From positions 53,578,918 to 53,642,917 of the forward strand of contig NC_134277.1 in the NCBI RefSeq assembly GCF_949628215.1: a stretch of 64,000 nt of DNA, written 5' to 3'. The notes beneath the pieces are model-generated. The model worked only from the letters and a program-made list of their open reading frames with translations. It was not told where the DNA came from and did no database searches. Position numbers and translations under genes: made by a program. This document shows, in pieces, positions 1 to 13,200 of the stretch; the first letter of the stretch is position 1; the number at the start of each line of letters is the position of its first letter. The DNA is from Phalacrocorax aristotelis. Taxonomy: Eukaryota; Chordata; Aves; Suliformes; Phalacrocoracidae.

Positions 1-3000
1 TGCGCTAACTGGCAGGATCCCTCAAGCGACATGGTTATCTTTATAATGACCTTATTAGTTGGACGACACGTTGTGCTTGCTTAAGAACCTAAGCTAGTTC
101 ATGTTTTGGTCGGCTGGAATAGAGGTGTTGATCCAGCCCCTAGTGGTAAAAGGAGTATTGGTATTTTCAGGCTGAGACCTTGAGATAGAGATTTTAGTAC
201 CAGTGTGACACAAGCTATCCTGATTGCATTTTCCCTCTTCAAAAAACCTAAACCCAAACTCTTAATTATTTTCTTCTTGTTCTATTTACCAGAAAATCGT
301 GCTCTCAACCGCCATCTTGCAGATGCTGATGTAGTAGTTATTCAAAGAATTTCACTGGTTCTTTTGTTAGACTTCAAGATTTTTGCTGGAGTACAGAAAA
401 GCCAAGGCTTATATCTTCAATGCTGTACGTAGGTGAGTAAAAATGGATCAGCTAAACTCTTGTTATGCTATATGAAACTTTTGAGACCTTGTTAGCTGAG
501 CTTGGGTTGGAGAATATGGTACAAGTACCATGTGTGGAGTGAAGATCCTTCTTTTTGCAGCATTGTGTCAAGGTGTTTGCACCATTACAGATAATGTATT
601 TAATGCCTGGTGTCAATCTTGACAACTGCTCTTCAGAGTAAAATTCCTGCAATTTAAATAATCAGGAATAAATCCAAATGCACAGTGATCTGAAGACAAA
701 TGATTCTTGAAATAGCTGTGTGTGAGAAATACAACAGTATGTGATACAGTCAAGTGTTGAAGAAAACCCAACAGCCACCATGTGCTTAAATAACTCAGAG
801 GATGATATGCAAATTCAAGCTAAATGAGTAAAGACAGGGAAAGACACGTTTTCCCTAGGAGAATGGTAACTTGGAAATCTGTAGGAAAGTTGCATCTGCT
901 CACACTTTTATTGCACATTTCTGATGGAAAGTGGTAGGAATTTCTTTTGGCTCAGAAGCAATTAATTCAAATGTAAAACTAAAATCTGGCAAATTTTTGT
1001 AGAAAATTCACCCTATGTGTTCACTCTCCCATGTTTTCTTACCTTTCCTAAGGATTGGACAAGCTTTACTAGCAGATGCTAGCAAATCAGGAGAAATCCA
1101 AGTACCAGCCAATTCAAACTACTAGAAAAGTTGGTTATAAGTAGGTTATAAGTTGGTTATAAGCACTTCGGTGATGCAAATATGCAGGTCAATGGACAGG
1201 CGAGCAGCACATTTATCTCAACTGTTACAGAGACTGGAGTTAAGCTGTAAAGGTAATGAGGACATTGAAGGGGTTCTGCCCTCATGTACCTGGTGCTCTT
1301 GAGAGGATGGTGCTATGCTGGGATAGCGGTGTGAAGAAAAACCAACCTGCCTGATGGCATTTGGATGTGGGTTGCTGAGACAAAGGCCCAAAGAGTGTGG
1401 AGGAGCACCTGGGATGTAGCGCTTTGCCTTCCAACTTGGCTGTAGGAGACAAAAACGCGGGTTTTGAAGGTGGGTGCAAGGGTAAACAGTTCAAGATCTG
1501 CTTCTTCTCATGGTGGAGTCAGTTACTGTGCTGTGGGTGATGTGGTATAGTTTCCTCACTCAGTGTAAGAAAAGTTCAGGCTGCTATAGCAACACAGGTA
1601 GTAGTCAGTTCCAGTTACTGCACATGTAACTAACTGAGGGCTGCAGCTTTCCAGCCCAAAACACATAGCTCCTTACATCGCTCGGTGCATTACGATCCTT
1701 CTGACCTTACCAGCCCGTGCAGTCCCTTTGGTGAGTGCACCTGTGTTTTTCATCCCTTTTCTTCCAGCTAAAAACAGCTTGAAAATATTTCAGCACCTCC
1801 TCCTTTGCAGTGAGAATTTGGCTGGGGTCTCTTTGGGAATAACTATCAGCCACTTGCAAAAGGGCCCAACCTCTCTGAGCCTGTCTGTGAGCCAAAGCTT
1901 TTATCGGGGAAAGTTTCATTCTCAGTAGCTCTGCTGTGACTCCTTTTCCCTCTGTGCTGGGCTAGATGGTGTGATCTAGGACTGATGCCTGGGGAGACTG
2001 GGGTGAAGGCACCTTCCCTGAGGGAGCCGGGCAGGGGACAGCCTGGGTACACTTTCTATTCACATGCTGGAGAAATACAGGTAGGAGCTTGGAAGAGGAG
2101 GGGTACCTTAATCTCTGTGCTCCCAGCTATTGAGAAGGATGGCTGCCGCCCTGCTGGGGCTGCGTGGGTCGCCTGCCCCTTCTTCCCCAGACTGGGGCTC
2201 CCCCCCTCCCCAAAACTCATCTTCAAAGTCCTTTGTCCAGTTGAGCAGAGAGAGCCGTAAATCTGTACCCTTGTTTAGTGTGGCATGTACTCTGCCTCTA
2301 ATCCAATTTCCCTTCTGTTTGTTCTCTGTACAGCCTCATTCGGCCTGACAGCTATTTAATAAACCTATTTGCTTTTCTTTGACATGAGGCAGAAGTGGTG
2401 GGTGTTGAAGAGCCATAAGGCCCTAGTGGACAATGAAACCCTTTCCCACTCAACACTCTTCCAGCTCAGCACAGATAAATTGTGTAGAACTGGGAAATTA
2501 ACCCATCCTATCTTTAAAAAAGGAAAAAAAAAAAGAAAGAAAAAGAAGGCGGCATCCACTGGCTGGTCCACAGTCGATTCAGGTTGGTTGCTTCCTCCTC
2601 CCAAATGAGAAATCCTCTGTCTGTTGGTACAGATCAACAAGGTTGTGAGATGATTGAAGATGATCATTTACGCACCTTCTGGCTCTGACACCTAGAAGAC
2701 AGCAAGCCATTCAGGAACACTTGTGTTTTAAAAAACAACCCACCTAAGGTATGAAGGAACAAAATTACTCCGAGAAGTTTAGAGAAACTAGGCTGTTAAT
2801 TTACCCACTTAGAAACCTTTCTATTTGGTTTTCATGTATGATCTATGTGCTCACCTTTCTCTGCACACTCCTCCCTCACAGCAGTAGTGTTAGCATGTGG
2901 AGCACTGCAGCAGATATCTTTCCTGCAGGCTCAGTTTGCATGCACATCCTCCCCTTAGGGAAGGGAGAAGAAAAGGTAGTTGGAGCTTTTATGGCACATC

Positions 3001-4486
3001 TCGAAGACACACAGACTGTGAAGTGGTGAAGATGATAAAAGGTTAATATTTAGCTATGTAGCTACATTTAGGAATGGGAAAGACTTCTTTGGATGAACTA
3101 AAAAAAATAAACATAGCAAAACTTTTAGCTTACTAGCACTCTGCATATTAACTAAGGTTTTCTTGGTCTTCATCTCTCTTAATGATCTGGCATATATATA
3201 TGTATGATGGTCAAATGCCAATCACCTAAATTCCACGGTAATGGAAAAAACCAAATGTGGATTTTGAGGCTGCTTTTCTTTTGGATCTTGAATATTATGT
3301 ACACTTAGAGATGACCAAATGACAGACTAAGCAAGTAGAATATTCCCTGCCAATTATTCCACCTATTTAAAGTTGGCTAGCTTTTCTTAAGTGAACTTCT
3401 GTATTGTTGCCTGTAGACTTTCATTTTGGAGCAGGGTCTTACAGAATTAGATGTTGTGTAGAGACACAGTAAGAGTTCTTTCCCAAAGAAGCAATACAGA
3501 ACATCCACAGGAGCCATTTGTCTGTCAATCCAACATGAAACCAATATATGTTGTAGTCACAAGGTTATTAGGAATCTGAGTGATGTACAGACTTAATTAC
3601 CATTCTTCTTTTTTTTTGTTTTTTATATATTGCATCATTTCTGGTAGGCAATGAGCAAATTCAATATCCCTTCCCCGTGTCTCTTTAAATTAACACAGCA
3701 GGTATTTTGATTCTTTTGACCTTTCCTTCAAAGCCACATTTTCTAGTTGCTGCTTGCTCCCTCTATGCCCTTTTCTAGACTCCCTAGTCGATGTCTCTTG
3801 CAGCAGCCTACTGGCCCCCATATGGATTGCTGCTGGGGTAACAGAGGAACATGGTGGTCCAGAAAGAGGAAGGTGCCCTAGGGAAAGAGGCTGAAGAGGG
3901 TGTTAAGAGAATGCCTTTCAGCCCAGTTTTCCCCATCCTGGGTCCCTTTTCTCCTTCCCTCAAATTGTTTTTTAACTGTAAATGCATTTTGCTTGCACAG
4001 CTGGGAAGTCTTTACTTTTGCTGGAAGTACTGCACCTGATACCTAATGCAGCACTCCAGTGGAGCACTATCAGGGGTACAGAGGGCACAGTGACATGGCA
4101 GACAGTCTACAGAGGCACACTTTGCTGCTTTCTGGGTAGTCATGGTCAGCTGAAAGTCCCACCTCCTCTCCCATCAGGCTGACCCAGCAGGTGTTTCCCA
4201 ACCTGCATTTGCAACATCAGTTCTTCCTGAGTGCAGTGTAAATTGCCCTACAGAGATGTCATAACATCCCTACTGATTTAAAGAAAAACAATATTTTTAC
4301 GAGTTAAAATATTAGAATCATACACAGCAAATAATACCAATAGATATGTGTTCAAAGCAACAACAATACTCAAACGTTGTTCCCGACACATACTTTTTAT
4401 AACTATTCTCAGTCCTAGGGAGGATTTGAAAAGGCACCTGCGAAGTATTCACTTCCAAATCCACAACTACAATTTCCCAGGGCACC
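1..4486. other. Intergenic desert, left end
   Basis: No gene recognised. All open frames are under about 100 codons and unrecognisable. CpG-poor, mixed composition. Contains the TTGGTTATAAG triple repeat near 1131, an A/G-rich tract near 2513-2548, an AT dinucleotide patch near 3193-3202 and a T-rich patch near 3607-3630. Confidence 0.7.
1131..1163. repeat. 11-bp unit tandem repeat, three copies
   Basis: Three consecutive copies of TTGGTTATAAG. The middle copy begins TA instead of TT. Short local slippage or duplication product. Confidence 0.9.
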
Positions 4487-5030
4487 TTTTTTTTTTTTTT
4501 TTTTGAAGGTGCTGGCTTGCTTCATTTTTATTGTGAAGGAGGAAGGTCAGCACCAGCAGGAAGTGGTAGCACTGCTCCCTGATGTCATACAGGAGCTATA
4601 TCAGCTGTGGCAGCACCTATCCACAGTGAAAGGCCAAGTGACAAGCTGAAATATGTTAGAGAAAAGACTTGCTAGCAGATTGATGGAGAATGCTGACATA
4701 CTTCTGTAAACCACAATACAAAGGGAGTTAATCAAGATCAGGAGGAGTGTCCGTCTTCTTGAGAAGTCATTTCCCACCTCAATTAGCTGTAGTTCAGGCA
4801 AACATACACAACGGTTAGCTCCCATCAGTCTGAGTGATGCTTCCTTGAGCAACTCTTTTGCTCCTGCCTTCGCTGAGTCTCTCGGTGATAGCGCTGCCAG
4901 CCACTGGTAGACTTCGTCAGCAAGCCAATAAATCTTTATTGACAGGCTTAGCATTGTGTTTGGCTCAAATAATGTCCCCTTCTCAGGCAGAGAGGAAGAG
5001 GAGGAAATACCCAGGCCCCGCATGCACAAT
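4487..5030 (-). pseudogene. Poly-A-tailed insert, possible processed mRNA copy (unidentified)
   Basis: On the minus strand the DNA reads as an mRNA 3' end: an AATAAA signal (plus-strand TTTATT, 4527-4532), then 22 nt, then an uninterrupted run of 18 A (plus-strand T at 4487-4504). Upstream on the same strand is a 142-codon open frame (4601-5029) whose predicted protein I do not recognise. A second AATAAA lies further 5' near 4932-4937 (minus sense). The signal-to-tail spacing is just right for a cleaved, polyadenylated transcript. I found no obvious target-site duplication, and the 5' end is not defined. It could equally be an unrelated A-tract beside a chance AATAAA, or the 3' end of a genuine local non-coding gene. 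Confidence 0.3.
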
Positions 5031-6659
5031 GTCTATCAGAGGGTTGGCAGGAATTTAATTTCTCTTTGTTATATTGATTGTCACATTTTACGAGGGAGCC
5101 TGTGCATGTCTCTTGCTGGATTGGTCTCATTTAAGATGTGTTTTTCTCTCCCCTTGTTTGTATACTCATTTGGTGTTTCTTCTCCTGGAGTGACCAATGT
5201 CCTAATTCTGCAATGAAGTCTATGTGAGCTCTTTGAAGGAAAGAAGCATCTTGTACAAAACCACGACAAAAAAATCCCCAAAACTAGTGATCAAGAGGGA
5301 AAAATGAGCCTTCAGGCTTGTAAGCCTAAACAAGGGCAGGCAATAAACATGTGGTAGAAAGGAATTATTTCTTTTAACCTTTTTACTGTAGTCTCTGATA
5401 TTATCCAGTATAGGTTACAGCCCTTTTGTTTTTCACACTCTGGGTTTGGCAGACCTCTGCTCCCAGGCTGCAGTAATGTGTTTTTTCCACTGTCTGTTCT
5501 CCAGTTTTTGGTGTCCCTCGGCATAATGAAACTCTGTAGATTTTCTTCTTGCCTGAAAAATACCCTGTTATTGTTTTGGACCACACTGGAGGCTCTTTAC
5601 AGTGAAAGCTCTCAGTAGTAGCATGTGATACACTGACAAATTAAAGAATCATATCTCCAGGCCTAGTTTCTTTACCTTGCAAAGAGTAAGTTGAATATTT
5701 TTTTTATTCCCTTGGATTACCCTTTGATGTTCCATAAATTAAACTAGAAAAGAAATCATATTTTTCCTTCCTTGTCCATCCATAATGAGAATTCATCTAG
5801 CTGTGCTAGGTGAATACTCTGAGTAAATGTTGCAGTTAGGCATAAAGGCTGAACTGGGTGCCAGCAGCAGGCGCTGAAACTGACCCACTGATCCACCCAT
5901 GTACAAGGGGTGGTCTGAATTGCTCTTATAACCCTAGGTGAACTGAGATACTTTAATAGTCCCAGGTCTAACTGAGGCAGCTATCACAAGCAGCCTGCCC
6001 AAATAACTGATGCAACTACTTTTTTTAACGATAGACGGTCATCAAATTAGGAACTATAGAAAGTGGTATTAATTCAGTCAAAAGCTTTCTTTTTCCTATA
6101 ACCTGTATTTTGACATATTTCATTATCAGGTATAAAATAGGAATTAGTAAAATCTCCCTGGTGGAAAACTAGCTTGTAAGATAACATGGCTTTGTGCTGG
6201 GGAAAGGGTTTATGGGTCTGTTGTAGAAGAAGCTGGTGCCGATCTTTTATCTCTGCATCACTGGGAAATGCTGCACAAGGGCAACATCGGGGTCTTGCAA
6301 GGACAAAGTTTTTTGCAAACGGGGATGTAGAAAAACAGTGCTGTGGCTGTTATGGTATGATGTCTGTCCTTGTGACAGGGATGGCTCTACAAGGGATGTC
6401 CTTGTGTGTGTGTGTGGTTCCATTGGGTATCTGGAGGAGCAAAGGGGCAAAAAAATCTCTTTTATCCTGCACATGGTACCTGTTTGGTTGCAGACCATAA
6501 AACAGAAATACCATCTTCTGAATTAGGTCCTTCTGAACAATGGATTTACACCCCTGTGCTGATCTTTCTTGGTAGCACCAAGAATGTTTTGGCCAGGTCA
6601 GTGCTCCTGTTGCTGCTGACAGACATAGGGGTCATGGAGGTGGTCTTGCAGAGAGCAAT
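5031..6659. other. Intergenic, nothing recognised
   Basis: Short unrecognisable open frames only (up to 104 codons at 6186-6500). A short TGTGTGTGTGTG run near 6403-6414. No repeat family identified. Confidence 0.65.
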
Positions 6660-7260
6660 TCAGCCGTAGCGGTGCCTCATTAATTGCCACTGCTAAATAG
6701 GATCGGGGGCCTGGGAGTCTGCAGGCTTGTCTCTTCCCTTCTTTGTACCACACGGGTCAGGAGCCACTTCGCTGCAGTTACTAGTGACACCAACATAACA
6801 GTTGCCCCAAGGGAAAATTGGGCCTTGAGTTTATTTTTCCTTAATGAATTCTTGATTGCCAGGTCAGGGAATATTTTCCAGCCCCAGCGCCAGGGTGGCG
6901 TGCGGCACAGGGAGCATGCCCCTCTGTCTGCCTGTCCACCTGAGGGAAGACACCGAAAACACCAAATTAATTCTGCCCGCCTGGAAGAGCAGCTCCCCGC
7001 CAATGAGATTAAAATATCACTGGCACTAGACATTAGTCCCAAGCATATTTCTTTTCTGTCAGCAAAATATTCCCCTCTTGCCCTCTCTTATCTCCTGGCT
7101 TCTCCTTGTTCCAGCCTCAGCGCCTTTTTACTGCCAGGAGCACAGTGGCCCCAACCAAGCCACCTCTCTGTCCCCCCCATCCTGCTTCTGCCCCTCTTTC
7201 AGGAGGTCTCGGCACTAATTAGAGGCATCATTGCTTTGCAAAGGGGCGGCGTGGGGCTGT
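6660..7260. promoter_or_regulatory. Candidate conserved non-coding element A
   Basis: This block is stop-poor on both strands for about 0.35-0.58 kb, with composition unlike its flanks. Motifs seen: ATTAATTG at 6679-6686 (homeodomain type), CTTATC at 7087-7092 (GATA factor) and AATTAATT near 6963-6970. I do not recognise the predicted 192-residue plus-strand protein or the 120-residue minus-strand one, so I read this as non-coding. Enhancer identity is inference only. Confidence 0.3.
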
Positions 7261-10200
7261 GAAGCCTCTGGCAAGCTGTGGGGTGAAGCTGCCTGGGCTG
7301 CAGTGGGTTCCAGCTGCAGAGGATGCTGGCAGTGCCCTGCGTGGGTGGGAGAAACCAGTCTGGGGCTGCAAGGCCATGTGGAAACCACATGAAAATCGAA
7401 ATAAGCTCCTTTTCCACTCCCTTTGTGGTCTAGAGGCAGGAGAGCTATTTTCTGGTACGCATCAAGGCCACCTTGTGCCTAATGCTGCATGAGCCGAATG
7501 TGAACACATTTTGGGGACAACCTCTGTGCATCAGCAGGACAAAATTGTCACAGTAGCTTGGAGGAAGAGGAGCTTGGCTGAGAGGCATTTGATTTGTGTT
7601 GGCAAGAAGTGGAAGATATCAGCACTTTCATGAAACAGAAGAGGCAGCAGCACACGGGCAGCTTGAAAACTCAGGCCTCGGACTCCAGAGATAGTTTTAA
7701 CTGGTAATGAAACTTCTGAAATCTTTTTTCCCCTTCAGCCATTTCCTTGTTAACACGTTGACCCCAAAATACTGGCAATACTCGAAAGGGCTGGCACAGC
7801 AACACTCGAACACAGGACTCTCTATTATTTCAAATTTATGCCTTAGAGCAGCAAAGATTCCGCTAAGCCTTTGAAGCATCACGTAGCCTTTTGCTCGAAT
7901 CTCTTTCTTCTGTTGGGAGGCTCTTTGGTGGAAGGCAGTAATGAGGGTGGCTGGCTTAGATGCTGAGAAGGGCTAATGCAATGCTGCAGTTGGAAGGGTT
8001 TCTCTCTGCTGTAAAATAAAACTGCCCACTAGATGCAATACCACCACAGTCCTACAGGACGTCAGACTTACAGTGATTGTATATTGTTATGTGCTAATAG
8101 CACTATCCCAAGGGGAATGTTAAACAAAAATATATGCAAGATATGCAGGTAACTTGAGATGACTCTTGTCATCATCAGACGTCGAGGGTAAAACGTTTTA
8201 ACCTGCATGTGTAAGTTTGTAACCCTGGAAAGCAGCGACCAGGATAATGCTCTGGAACACTTCTAGCAATTGCAAGGGGGTCAAACATTCAGAGCAAGAT
8301 TCAAAGATGAAGATACAGCAACCTCAGACATCAGTTTAAGCCCCCCCATGGAGCTTCCTAATGTTATCTTCCCTGAATGCTAACCTCAGCCACCCCATAT
8401 TTGCCTTTCCCACGGTATCTAGACAAGCAGCCAGGGGAGCAAGGGATGAGGCTGCCCTGTCCTGGAGCTGGGCATTGCATGCTGCTTCCTGGTGAAGCGG
8501 CAATGCCATCCTGCTCTGTGTTACCCTTACCACAGTGCCCAACCCAAAAAGAATCGCTTGCGGCTTGGCAAAAGGTAAACTTTGCAAGAACCCCTTTCCT
8601 CTGAGACGGCTGAAAAAGTTTTGCATCTCAGTTTAGCTGAGGCTTTTGCTATCAACTGGCAGAACTTGCAGTCTTTTCCTGCCTGGCAGTTGCAGACAGG
8701 GAATTGCTGATAGCTAGTCTGAAATCTGTCTCTTGCTCTGAGTCGACTCCATAGCTACCTTGTCTGTTGCAGTTATAAGCTCTGGGAGATTTATATATAT
8801 AAAAGGGGGGGAAAAAAAGAAAAAAGTCTGGCCTAAGCTCAGAGTCCTATGGGACTGTGAGAGGAAGCAAACTGGAACCCATTTTCCTATTTCTTTCTTG
8901 ACCTTATCCGAGAGCAGCCAGCCTATCTGTAAGTGGCAACTGTGGAAAATGTGCTCTGGTCACTTGGTGTGAAAGATAGGCAAGACTCCTAAAAAATCTT
9001 CTCCGCAGCTTATCACCTTTCTGCTGGCTCCACAGCAAACTAGTGCCCCAGTGCAGAAGGAAACTGGCTGTCTGTAAGGCTGGACAGGGCCTCATCAACA
9101 ACTGATAAGCTCCCCTGTGAACAGTCAGGCTCTTCAGGGTTTACTGTCCTTTCAAATACCACAGAAGCTCTAGCTGGGCAGATTCGTACACACACGCATA
9201 TGTATCAGTGCAGTCGATATTTAATGCTGAGTCTGATTCTCCCTCACTCTTTCTGCTATTTCAGGGATGCTGCTACTGATTCCTGTGGATGTAAATGCAA
9301 TAGGTCTGCATGGCATGTTCTGTGAAGTTGGATAGCGACATTTAAGGATAATTCTCCTTCTAGTTTCCTGGTCCTAGTCCAAAACTGCAAAAATTCACCT
9401 TGCCACTAACTGTAGGAATAGAAGAACTGGGGGAGTGCACGTTGTGGGAAAGGAAACAACACCTGTAAACAAGCTGATGCCTGGAAGTTGTTCAAAATGT
9501 CTAGCTTATTCTAAACTGGGATAGTGAAAGTGTGATAAGACATTGCCCAAGTTTCTTTTTCTGCTATAATTTCTGTAAAAGCAGAAAAGTAGTACTATGA
9601 AGAGCTGCCTGCCCACTTTGGGGAAAGCAGTTGTATGGCAAGTAGACAAAAAGCAGATTAAAATATGCTGTTACGTGAAAGGAGCAGAAGGGTGCAAGGA
9701 TATAGCAAATAGGCAACACACTCCTTGAAATTCTGATTTCAAAATATTTTTGAAGAGTAATGCTGTAAGGCAAGGGTTGATTAGTCATGCTGAAACTTTA
9801 ATTGAGCAAAAAAAAGCATCCCTGTTTCCTTGGCAACACTTCATGTGCCTGGTTTTTGGAGTTACCACTTCCAAACCAAGTTTCTCTTCACTCAAAAGGC
9901 TTACACCAGCACACTTGGTGGACAACTTTAAGTTATCATAGATACATGCGACTGCCACTCCCATAGAAAACTGCAGCAGACTGGAGTATGGTGAGCAAGA
10001 GGGCTGGATGTCTTTGGGGGAGTCTGCTGAATGCACTTTGATCAAATGCTTTAAAACATAGTTAATACACAACTGATTTAATCTCACCCAAAGCCCCAGG
10101 GATTCTGTCTGCCATTTGGCTAGGAAATTATTTAGATCACTGTAACTTGTAAATCTGAATAGCTAACAATTAAAGCAATTCTGTTCAATAAACAAGTAAA

Positions 10201-13200
10201 CAAAGCCATAGTAAAATACTTAAGTTCCCCATAGGGCATTTTCAATGTTAAATAGCCATTGCAACCGCAAAGCATCAGACCTCAGAAGTTTTATGCATTC
10301 AGATCCAGAAAATGCTAGCTTTAATAACCAGGTACCTGACTGTGCCAATACATGAGTATTTCTGTGCTTGAGAGAGTGCAGATACTGGGTGTGATTAGCT
10401 GCTAATAAAGAGAACAAAAAAAATTGGAAGAGAAGATCATTATGTAAGATGGCAACCCTATTGGGCAAAGTTTAGTCTCAAAGCCAACAGTCTTTGTGCA
10501 CCAAGAATAACACTGTAAAGAAAAAGGTCACGGAATTGCTGGTTATTGCTAGTATTGTAATGCCAGGGATTTTTGTATGGCTCAGGTAAGTAAAGTATGT
10601 GTTGATCCTTTTATGGTTTGAGGGTTTTGTTTTAAAAACACCAGCAAAAGGGATTCAAATTTAAATGGCCATGTGGTTTTGCAAAACCGTTGTTACTGCC
10701 CCCCAGAAGCCCTTGCTGTCAGGAAGATGGTGAAATTTTAGTAAAAAGTGTTTATGCTCCCACCGTAACAGAAGCTGACACAGCTGTGTGTGTATACATA
10801 TATTTAAATGTAATGCAATCATGAGAAATAAGGAGGAGATTGAATAAGGATCTAGAAGGTTAAGCTGAAGTGAATGGATGTGTACTTCTGTATTATGCTC
10901 AAAAGGGATGTAATGTGTTTATATTACAAGTTAGGATGGTCAGTTTTAACAGGTGATCTTTTTAGACTTTTAGAAACAGTTTTGGCTGTTTTGGCCGTAC
11001 AAAGAAATGGAATAACAGCTGTAGCAATATGGGGATGTCTTTTTTATATGTGGGGTTTTTTTTTAAGTAGCCCAAATCTCTCTAACTTTTCCATTACTTC
11101 CAGGTAACTCCCATATCGCATTAATGCAAAATAATATTGCCCTGAACATCTTTATTCTATATGTGGTTTTGTAGGTTTAATTCAGAATAAGGTTTGGCAT
11201 CCTGGCATGCATTGAGTCCTTCAGACGACAAAATTAGTCATACAGTGATAACACAGTGATGGCCAAAACATAGGGTGAACAAGCATAGAACAAGGAATCC
11301 CTTTTAATCCCATGTTAAATAATCACCATACATGAATTTTCTAGCTGCCAAAAGATCAAAAGTTGGTCCTTGTCTCCACCATTTCAACAGTACATTCATT
11401 TTCCTTGGTCACCACAAAAACTGCCCAAAAGCATCTGTTACCCACTGGAATGACACGGTGGTGGGAGTTTGGGTTCAGGCCCTTCACCATTATGTTTATT
11501 AGGTTGGAGTCTCACCAGAAACCTCTGGGAAAATACTGGGAGAAAGACCTAGTCTGTGCTTGACGGTTGTAAAGGCGGCTTGCCTCTGGAGCGCTCAGTA
11601 ACCCAAAGTCTCGGTGGATGCCCACTGGCAAGCACCATTTCCTAAAAATGTGTGGTCCTTCCATCCTCTTGGGACCGGGGGAACTCTCTCTTGAAAAACC
11701 TCATGCGCTCTCAGCCTCTCCTGTGTGAGGGAGCTGCTCGCCATGCAGAGCACACCATACCACATAGGTGGTTGCGTTGCAGTGCGATGCAGGCAGCCAA
11801 AGTGGTTTGGATCCTGATTGTCATGGGTGTATGTCCCTCCTTCCAGGACTTCCTGTGCTAATTAGGGTCACATGCAATTCTCCAGCAAATGTTTTGCTGG
11901 CTTTAATGCTAGAGGAAACGTCTGGTGGTGTTTTCAGGTCATCCTTCCCTGGTTTTCCCTATCTTGAAAAGCTCCTGCTTTGTATCTCCACTCATGTTTC
12001 TCCTGTGCATCCCTGCCTGGCCCCAGCTGGCATCTCTGTGGTCTACTTCATGCATATAGAAGAGCAAAGTAGGGAAAACGATTTGGGCTGCTAGGCAGCT
12101 TTGAGGTTACTCGTTAATGCATCTATTTAGAGTTATACTTCTCACAGATGTAGTGAAGCATATTGCAAACATACCTGACTCTCTCTGAGAGATGGCCCCA
12201 TCAGATGCATTCCTGTTAAGCACTTGCCTGCCCTCATGGCAACAAAATAAAAATAAAACATAATTTAAAAACAGATTAAGCCAAAAAGCCTTATAATACA
12301 GGTTTCAGCTTGCCAAGTGGGGGCCCTGGCAGATTTCTAGGGGCAGTGAGTTTTACAGGCCAAGGGCCTTGGCTGAGGATGTTTTGCCATAGGCCTGGAA
12401 AGCAAGCTGGATGCGTTCGGTCCAGCTGCTGGGAGGAAAACCATCCCTCTAGTGATCCACTGCCCCACAGTGAGAGCGGTGTTCTCAAAAGGAAAACAAG
12501 GAAAAGAGTTCAGCACTGCAAATTCCCCCCTTCCCTTTCTTTTTTTCCCCCAGTTGGGCAACAGCATATGGGGAAGCTGTGAATTTATCCTCTGGCTACT
12601 AACCTACTCCACTTCTCCCTTTGGAGCAGTTACAACATTTATGAAGGCTGAAGTTTTATAGAAGAAAATTGTCCTGCTTCCTTAATGAGGGCGATCAGTG
12701 TGTCTGCTGCTTTTTAAGAAGACAATAACTTATTATGCTAAGTCTGTGGGATGGGTTTTTGGCTAGGGAGAGACGTTGTTCACTGCAGACATCTGACTGT
12801 TTGCTATGGTGTCCTGCCTGGTGTCAGGAATGATGGGGATCTGTTGTTTCAGGGAGAAATGCACTGCTGAAGCTGGACTGATCTGTCAACATAGAAAGGC
12901 TGTAAAGCGGGGTTTTATCCAGAGTCCACTGAATAGTCCCACTGGTTTTAATCATACTCAGAGGACTGTATCTAACGTCCTTTGAAGTAGATGTCTTTTC
13001 CTACTTAAATTAATGTATGCATTATTGTATTTGTGTGAGATTAACACGTGCCTACATGATATAAAGTGAAGCAAAAGGGCACATGCACCTCCATTACCCT
13101 TCAAAAGCAGATGTAGTAATAGGAATAAGTGACTTTAATTTCTAAACTGTACTTAGTTCATAAAATGGCCGGAGCAGGGACTAGTCCTTTCCTCTGCATC

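Noticed and set aside
6684..7262. 192-codon frame as a protein gene
   Set aside because: Product not recognised, an overlapping minus-strand frame is equally open, and there are no splice or codon signals. Kept only as a candidate non-coding element.
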